This document shows, piece by piece, positions 57,687 to 64,000 of a DNA stretch of 64,000 nucleotides. The first letter of the stretch is position 1; every line of letters begins with the position of its first letter. The notes beneath the pieces are model-generated. The model was given only the letters and a program-made list of their open reading frames with translations. It searched no databases and had not been told where the DNA came from. The translations under genes were made by a program, and so were the position numbers. This DNA comes from Choricystis sp. odSpoLacu1 (taxonomy: Eukaryota; Chlorophyta; Trebouxiophyceae). The stretch spans positions 486,210-550,209 of the forward strand of contig OY253662.1 of assembly GCA_958009055.1 (NCBI GenBank), given 5' to 3'.

Positions 57687-58044
57687 GGCCCAGCCTTGGC
57701 GCCAAGCCAGCAGGGGGGGAGGAGGGGGCAGCCCCCCCTGCCCAGCGCGCCGTCGACCGCGGCGGCGGCGACCGCTGCGGCACGGGCGGTGTCGTCGGCT
57801 TTTGTGGTCGGACGTCACCAGGGCTGCTGCCAGGATTTTGGGCGGGGCCTGGTGTCGGCCACCAGCGACACACACGTGTGTGCAGCAGCAGGGGGGGGCT
57901 GCAGGCAAGAGCACTTTGCGCGCAGCGCGTCTTTCGAAAACACTTAGTTACAGTTACAGTTCGTTACAGTTCTTACAGTTCGTTTTCAAACAAAACACCT
58001 TTTGGCGTCCTTTTCCCGCCCTCCACCCCCCAAATCATCCTGCC
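57687..58044 (+). promoter_or_regulatory. Leader/promoter region, unit 7
   Basis: Same elements as in unit 1: palindrome 57695-57706, CACGTG palindrome 57869-57882, TTACAG cluster about 57948-57976. Confidence 0.48.
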
Positions 58045-61000
58045 ATGAAGCTGTCAGGTACGAACAAAGGGCTGGGCAGGGTCAACGAGAGTCGACGTGA
58101 GCGGGGAGGCTGCGGCTTTGCCCGCCAAAGGGGAAGCCGCCCATGCGACGATGTGGGGCCGGCTCGGCGCCCGACAACACACCCCTTTCCCGTACCTTCA
58201 CCCTCACAGCGTGCATGTTGATTGCCCTGATGGCGGCGACTGCGTCTGCGCAGACGGTGAGTCTGAAAATGGTGGGGGTTTGGCTTCCAAAGCGGAGCGC
58301 GCGTGAGGAGCGCGCGCGGAGCGCGAAACTCTGCGACACGCAGTGCGCGGCGTGCAGTCTTGGATTGCATAAAATGCGTTTTGCTACGTCGGTGGGATGT
58401 TGCCGCACGCCGCGCCAGCGGCTGAGAGTTTGCACGCAGTATCGCAAGATGGAGGGGAAACTGCCACCCTGGGGCGCAACAAAGGAAGCTGCCTTTTTTG
58501 CGTGTGTTCAAAAACCACGCCCCCCCTTCCCTCTCTCTGCAGGCCGCCACGCTGGACGCAACCATCGCCAACAAGACGGCCGACGTGCTGGCTGCGGTCA
58601 ACGCTGCAGAGAAAGCGGTGGTGTTCGCGTCGTTGAGCGCCAAGCCTGACATCACTGTCGTGGCGGCGACGCTGGCGGCGTCCAACAATTTAGCCTCCGG
58701 CTCCGCCTTGACGGTGGTTCAACCGTCACCCGCCACGCCGACCGTGCCATCAGGCACCCTGCAGTGCCTGGTGAACGCGGACGGCGTGGTGGTTGGGCTG
58801 GTGGGCAGCAACGGTAAGGGGAACGAGGGGTGGAGAGGGGGCAGTGTGTGTTTTGTTTCTTTTCAACCCCGACCCTCCACTCCCACCCCAAACCCCTCCC
58901 ACCCACAGGCAACTACGCGTGCTCCACCACTGCCGACACGTCCGTGCCCATTCCCATTGGCGACGGCTACATCAGCGGCTTGAAAGTGGCGGTCGCCAAG
59001 GTCGGGCCGCCGTATGTCGGCAAGCTTGTCGTCAGTGTCACGCCTCGCGGCGGCGGCTGGCCCGCCACCTACACGTGCGGTTCGGGGGGCGGCTTGCCTG
59101 TGACTCTGTTGTCGCCCTTGCAAGCGTTGTTGCTCTATGACTCGCGGGTTGGGTGCGTGGGCGCGCCGGCGTCTGGCGGTGGCCGCCGCCGCCTGGCGTC
59201 ATCTGCCACCGCGTTGAACGTGTCCAGCCTGCTGTTGGAGGTGGCCTTGCGTCCAGTGGCGGCTGACGCTCCTGTACCGACTCTTCTGCTGAACGGCGTG
59301 CCAGTGGCCGGGGAGGTGCCGACGCCGACGCCGTCCTCGCCCACCGTCACACCAAGCACAGCCAGCCGCGCCATCAACTCGGCAGCAGCACTGATCATCA
59401 CAGGCTCTGGATTTGACGCCGCGGCAGCTGGCAACGCGGTCACACTCAGCCTTGATGCAGTCGGCAATGTGACGTCGGCGACGTCCAACCGACTCGACGT
59501 CACGCTGACGACGGCTCCCACGAGCGTTGGCTCGCTGACCGCCATCGTGACATCGTTTGGTGTGTCCAGCGGGCCGGCTGTGCAGGTAGCGACCGTCGTG
59601 GCCCCACCAACCGTCGTTGTCAACACGTCCAGCCGTGCCCTAGACGCGCCGACACTCGTCATCGCCGGCACCGGTTTCGACGCGTCGACGCCGTCGGCCA
59701 ACGTGGTGGCCTTGAGCAGCGGCAACGGCACGGTGACGGGCGCGACGCCTACTTCTCTGACCGTCGCGTTTTCCTCGCCGCCGAGCCTTGGCAATCTCAC
59801 GGCTGTGGTGACGTCGTTCGGCGGGGCCAGCGGCGCGGCTGTGCAGGTGGCCACCGTGGTGGCCGCACCGACCGTCGTTGTCAACACGTCCAGCCGTGCC
59901 CAAGACGCGCCGACACTCGTCATCGCCGGCACCGGTTTCGACGCGTCGACGCCGTCGGCCAACGTGGTGGCCTTGAGCAGCGGCAACGGCACGGTGACGG
60001 GCGCGACGCCTACTTCTCTGACCGTCGCGTTTTCCTCGCCGCCGAGCCTCGGCAATCTCACGGCTGTGGTGACGTCGTTCGGCGGGGCCAGCGTCGCCCC
60101 TGTGCAGGTGGCCACCGTGGTGGCCGCACCGACCGTCGTTGTCAACACGTCCAGCCGTGCCCAAGACGCGCCGACACTCGTCATCGCCGGCACCGGTTTC
60201 GACGCGTCGACGCCGTCGGCCAACGTGGTGGCCTTGAGCGGCGGCAACGGCACGGTGACCGGCGCGACGCCTACTTCTCTGACCGTCGCGTTTTCCTCGC
60301 CGCCGAGCCTTGGCGATCTCACGGCTGTGGTGACGTCGTTCGGCGGGGCCAGCGGCGCGGCTGTGCAGGTGGCCACCGTCGTGGCCCCACCGACCGTCGT
60401 TGTCAACACGTCCAGCCGTGCCCTAGACGCGCCGACACTCGTCATCGCCGGCACCGGTTTCGACGCGTCGACGCCGTCGGCCAACGTGGTGGCCTTGAGC
60501 AGCGGCAACGGCACGGTGACCGGCGCGACGCCTACTTCTCTGACCGTCGCGTTTTCCTCGCCGCCGAGCCTCGGCAATCTCACGGCTGTGGTGACGTCGT
60601 TTGGCGGGGCCAGCGGCGCGGCTGTGCAGGTGGCCACCGTGGTGGCCGCACCGACCGTCGTTGTCAACACGTCCAACCTGGCCCAAGACGCGCCGACACT
60701 CGTCATCGCCGGCACCGGTTTCGACGCGTCGACGCCGTCGGCCAACGTGGTGGCTTTGAGCAGCGGCAACGGCACGGTGACGGGCGCGACGCCTACTTCT
60801 CTGACCGTCGCGTTTTCCTCGCCGCCGAGCCTTGGCGATCTCACGGCTGTCGTGACGTCGTTCGGCGGGGCCAGCGACGCGGCTGTGCAGGTGGCCATCG
60901 TCGTGGCCGCACCGACCGTCGTTGTCAACACGTCCAGCCTGGCCCAAGACGCGCCGACACTGGTCATCGCCGGCACCGGTTTCGACGCGTCGACGCCGTC

Positions 61001-62099
61001 GGCCAACGTGGTGGCTTTGAGCAGCGGCAACGGCACGGTGACGGGCGCGACGCCTACTTCTCTGACCGTCGCGTTTTCCTCGCCGCCGAGCCTTGGCGAT
61101 CTCACGGCTGTTGTGACGTCGTTTGGCGGGGCCAGCGGCACGGCTGTGCAGGTGGCCACCGTCGTGGCCCCACCCCCGAAGCTGGCTGCTGTGATTTTTG
61201 GCGGCGGCATCTACACGAGTTCCAACTTTGGCGGGACGTGGACTCCGTCGACCTCTGGTCTACCTGCGTCGGCTTACTGGGGATCGATCACGTCGTCGTC
61301 GGACGGCACGAAGCTGGCTGCTGTGGTTTATGGCGGCGGCATCTACACGAGTTCCAACTCTGGCGGGACGTGGACTCCGGCGACCTCTGGTCTACCTGCG
61401 TCGGGTCTCTGGTATTCGATCACGTCGTCGTCGGACGGCACGAAGCTGGCTGCTGTGGTTATAGGCGGCGGCATCTACACGAGTTCCAACTCTGGCGGGA
61501 CGTGGACTCCGGCGACCTCTGGTCTACCTGCGTCGGCTTACTGGGTATCGATCACGTCGTCGTCGGACGGCACGAAGCTGGCTGCTGTGGTTAATGGCGG
61601 CGGCATCTACACGAGTTCCAACTCTGGCGGGACGTGGACTCCGGCGACCTCTGGTCTACCTGCGTCGGCTTACTGGGGATCGATCACGTCGTCGCCGGAC
61701 GGCACGAAGCTGGCTGCTGTGGTTGCTGGCGGCGGCATCTACACGAGTTCCAACTCTGGCGGGACGTGGACTCCGGCGACCTCTGGTCTACCTGCGTCGG
61801 CTTACTGGGGATCGATCACGTCGTCGTCGGACGGCACGAAGCTGGCTGCTGTGGTTAATGGCGGCGGCATCTACACGAGTTCCAACTCTGGCGGGACGTG
61901 GACTCTGGCGACCTCTGGTCTGCCTGGGTCGGCCAGCTGGCGTTCGATCACGTCGTCGCCGGACGGCACGAAGCTGGCTGCTGTGATTTTTGGCGGCGGC
62001 ATCTACACGAGTTCCAACTCTGGCGGGACGTGGACTCAGTCGACCTCTGGTCTGCCGAGTGACAAGCTCGATTGGATTTCGATCACGTTGTCAGCGTGA
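58045..62099 (+). CDS. Secreted IPT/TIG-repeat plus Asp-box repeat protein, unit 7 (spliced; nearest telomere)
   Basis: Exons 58045-58057, 58210-58256, 58543-58813 and 58909-62099 predict 1173 residues, the shortest copy. There are six 87-residue repeats (345-866) and seven Asp-box repeats identical in protein to unit 6. Exon 4 is shorter than that of unit 6 by 783 bp, which is three repeats. The stop lies about 1.45 kb from the telomere, so a telomere position effect on expression is plausible but not shown. Confidence 0.8.
59610..61175 (+). repeat. 261-bp coding repeat array, 6 copies
   Basis: Six copies, the smallest array of the seven. Confidence 0.95.
61179..62096 (+). repeat. Seven Asp-box coding repeats, unit 7
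   Basis: Seven repeats with the same protein sequence as unit 6 (F, Y, I, N, A, N, F at the variable codon). Confidence 0.85.
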
Positions 62100-62100
62100 C

Positions 62101-62388
62101 ACGAGTTCCAACTCTGGCGGGACGTGGACTCCGGCGACCTCTGGTCTACCTGCGTCGGCTTACTGGGGATCGATCACGTCGTCGTCGGACGGCACGAAGC
62201 TGGCTGCTGTGATTTTTGGCGGCGGCATCTACACGAGTTCCGACTCTGGCGGGACGTGGACTCCGTATGTGCTGGCGTACAAGTCGTCTGTGTGAGGCAA
62301 CATGACCGCGGCGGGCACCGTTAACGAGTACTTGTTTGCCGCCATGTCGGGCGTGAGGTACACGTTCAGCATGAACAACACCTGCTAA
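62101..62388 (+). pseudogene. Out-of-frame C-terminal remnant, unit 7
   Basis: Same sequence and same two stops as in unit 1. Confidence 0.62.
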
Positions 62389-63543
62389 ACAACACGACAC
62401 CCAATTGTGCATAGATCATGTCGACCTCCCTGTGGCTCACGAAACCGCACACATGCCACTGTGGCACCCCCCCTCTCCCCCTTTTTTCGACCCCTTTTTT
62501 TCAAACACCATTTCATGTGTTTTACGTGGCACCCACGACCCGCCCGGCTGGTGCAACAACGCCGGCCAACATCGGCGCGCGTTGTGGTCGTCCTGCTGGA
62601 TGACAAAATCGCGCTACTGGATCGGGGGAACAACCACCCCCCTCCCGCCGTCGTCCTCCCTCCCCCCCCCCCCCCCCGCCCCCTTCCGTCCAGCCTTTGC
62701 TGGAATGAAGGGGGCGGGGGGGGGAGGGGTGGGTGATGGCGACGTACGGCATTTCCCCCCTCCGACCTTTTCTTTCGTTTTAGACCGCACCCTCCCCTCC
62801 ACCCGCCCGCCCCCCTTCCCGCACTTCCCACCCTCCCCCATCCACACGAGGAAAGAGAGTTCTGAACTCTTGTTGCCTTGTTTTTTTTCTTCAAGTTTCA
62901 TCAGTGCCTGGTGCACCAGCCCTGAAATCACTCGACTCTAGCGCGCCACTGTGGCCACCAAGCGGTGTCTGTGTTTCGAGCGGCCTTTTTTTATCAATTT
63001 TGTGTAACGCATGCCCGGCTGCTTTGTGTGGCCGCCAACTGTGCCAACATGAGGGTGCGCCCCCGCGTGGTGGGGCAGGTTTTGTGGCGGGCGTCATTCC
63101 ACAGGTGATGGGCGTGTGTTTTCCTATTTCCTTTGTCACGCCCGGGACGTGGCTCTGGGGTTGAGCGGGTCGGCCGCAGAGGCCGCAGAGAGGGACCACC
63201 ATCAAAACAACAGGATTTTGTTGGTGCAAAGAACGTGGTACGGACGCGACGTCTCTCTCTACGGCTCTGCACCCCCACACTCCACCCACTTCCCCCCCCC
63301 CCCCTCCTGCGCACCCGCGCGCGGCCCTCATCCCACTCTTCCACTGGTCTCGAGTGATACGCACGACTTTGTACCGCCCGCCCTGGCGCGCACACTGGTG
63401 GGTGGCGTTGGTTTGGGGCGGGGCGGGGCAGCAGACGCGCGTGCGTGTGTCTCGCAAGATGGCGACGAATCAGACTGCATCCAACGCGCGGCGCCCCAAT
63501 CGCGGCTCGCTCGCACGCGCGGCGTGCGTCCTTGCGCGCCCGC

Positions 63544-64000
63544 TTAGGGTTAGGGTTAGGGTTAGGGTTAGGGTTAGGGTTAGGGTTAGGGTTAGGGTTA
63601 GGGTTAGGGTTAGGGTTAGGGTTAGGGTTAGGGTTAGGGGTAGGGGTAGGGGTAGGGGTAGGGGTAGGGGTAGGGGTAGGGGTAGGGGTAGGGGTAGGGG
63701 TAGGGGTAGGGGTAGGGGTAGGGTTAGGGTTAGGGTTAGGGTTAGGGTTAGGGTTAGGGTTAGGGTTAGGGTTAGGGTTAGGGTTAGGGTTAGGGTTAGG
63801 GTTAGGGTTAGGGTTAGGGTTAGGGTTAGGGTTAGGGTTAGGGTTAGGGTTAGGGTTAGGGTTAGGGTTAGGGTTAGGGTTAGGGTTAGGGTTAGGGTTA
63901 GGGTTAGGGTTAGGGTTAGGGTTAGGGTTAGGGTTAGGGTTAGGGTTAGGGTTAGGGTTAGGGTTAGGGTTAGGGTTAGGGTTAGGGTTAGGGTTAGGGT
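63544..64000 (+). repeat. Terminal telomere (TTAGGG)n
   Basis: 457 bp of telomeric repeat run to the end of the window, G-rich strand 5'->3' outward, as expected for a right chromosome end. Perfect TTAGGG fills 63544-63633 and 63724-64000. A block of TAGGGG variants lies between them. Confidence 0.97.
63635..63718 (+). repeat. TAGGGG variant block inside the telomere (14 copies)
   Basis: Fourteen consecutive TAGGGG units lie between perfect TTAGGG tracts. The period stays six bases. Variant blocks usually mark the proximal, rarely renewed part of telomeres, but here perfect repeats also lie on the proximal side. Confidence 0.9.

Larger units (their letters stand above)
1..63543 (+). repeat. 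Subtelomeric tandem array of seven 8.9-11.3 kb units
   Basis: The same leader (CTTGGCGCCAAG palindrome followed by the same gene) restarts at 1, 9191, 18100, 28057, 36966, 48242 and 57687. Unit lengths are 9190, 8909, 9957, 8909, 11276 and 9445 bp, and the last is truncated at 5857 bp. Outside the 261-bp array and the Asp-box repeats, units differ only by scattered substitutions and homopolymer or short indels. All units have the same orientation, with the gene pointing to the telomere. The left edge of the array is not in the window, so more copies may lie upstream. Confidence 0.97.
57687..63543 (+). repeat. Array unit 7, truncated by the telomere
   Basis: Blocks: leader 57687-58044; gene 58045-62099; tail 62101-62388; spacer 62389-63543; then the terminal telomere. 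The relic block that follows the interstitial telomere in units 1-6 is absent. It has six 261-bp repeats. Confidence 0.95.

Noticed and set aside
1..64000. Transposon or virus as the basis of the array
   Set aside because: No transposase, reverse transcriptase, integrase, capsid or terminal inverted repeat was found. The 114-bp direct repeats alone do not make a mobile element.
1..64000. tRNA or rRNA genes
   Set aside because: No cloverleaf-like or rRNA-like sequence was noticed on either strand by eye; a covariance-model search was not possible.

Overview
The window is the end of a eukaryotic chromosome. It holds seven head-to-tail copies of one subtelomeric unit of about 9-11 kb and ends in a long (TTAGGG)n telomere (63544-64000), whose G-rich strand runs 5'->3' off the right end. 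GC-rich DNA, genes with short GT-AG introns, secretory signal peptides and TTAGGG telomeres point to a microbial eukaryote. The lineage cannot be fixed from the sequence alone.

Units start at 1, 9191, 18100, 28057, 36966, 48242 and 57687 (the boundary is arbitrary, set at the first base of the window). Each complete unit reads left to right: (a) a promoter-like leader with palindromes and a TTACAG cluster; (b) a four-exon plus-strand gene for a secreted repeat protein, with signal peptide, an N-terminal region, one divergent IPT/TIG-like repeat, 6-16 nearly identical 87-residue IPT/TIG-like repeats, then exactly seven Asp-box (BNR-like) repeats that look like a beta-propeller; (c) an out-of-frame remnant of the old C-terminus; (d) about 1.15 kb of homopolymer-rich spacer; (e) an interstitial telomeric tract of 5-6 TTAGGG; (f) a relic block with the C-terminal fragment of a ubiquitin-specific protease, a broken IPT-NHL-like gene ending in a second tiny telomeric tract, an orphan signal-peptide exon, and a minus-strand two-exon gene or gene piece; (g) the second copy of a 114-bp direct repeat that also follows the interstitial telomere.

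Unit 7 stops exactly at the interstitial telomeric position of the other units, and there the terminal telomere begins. The layout resembles the tandem Y' elements of yeast, which are separated by telomeric tracts and can be amplified by break-induced replication. Unit lengths differ mainly because the 261-bp repeat number differs (8, 7, 11, 7, 16, 9, 6; 64 in all). Unit 5 carries the footprint of an unequal crossover. Neighbouring units are most alike, and marker combinations show recombination between units.

The most interesting signal is in the secreted protein. The number of Asp-box repeats is fixed at seven in every copy. Within each, one codon takes ten different residues and a second short window varies, on an almost invariant DNA framework. 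A subtelomeric, recombining family of secreted proteins with variable positions on a constant scaffold is a candidate diversity-generating surface or adhesion system. That role is inference.
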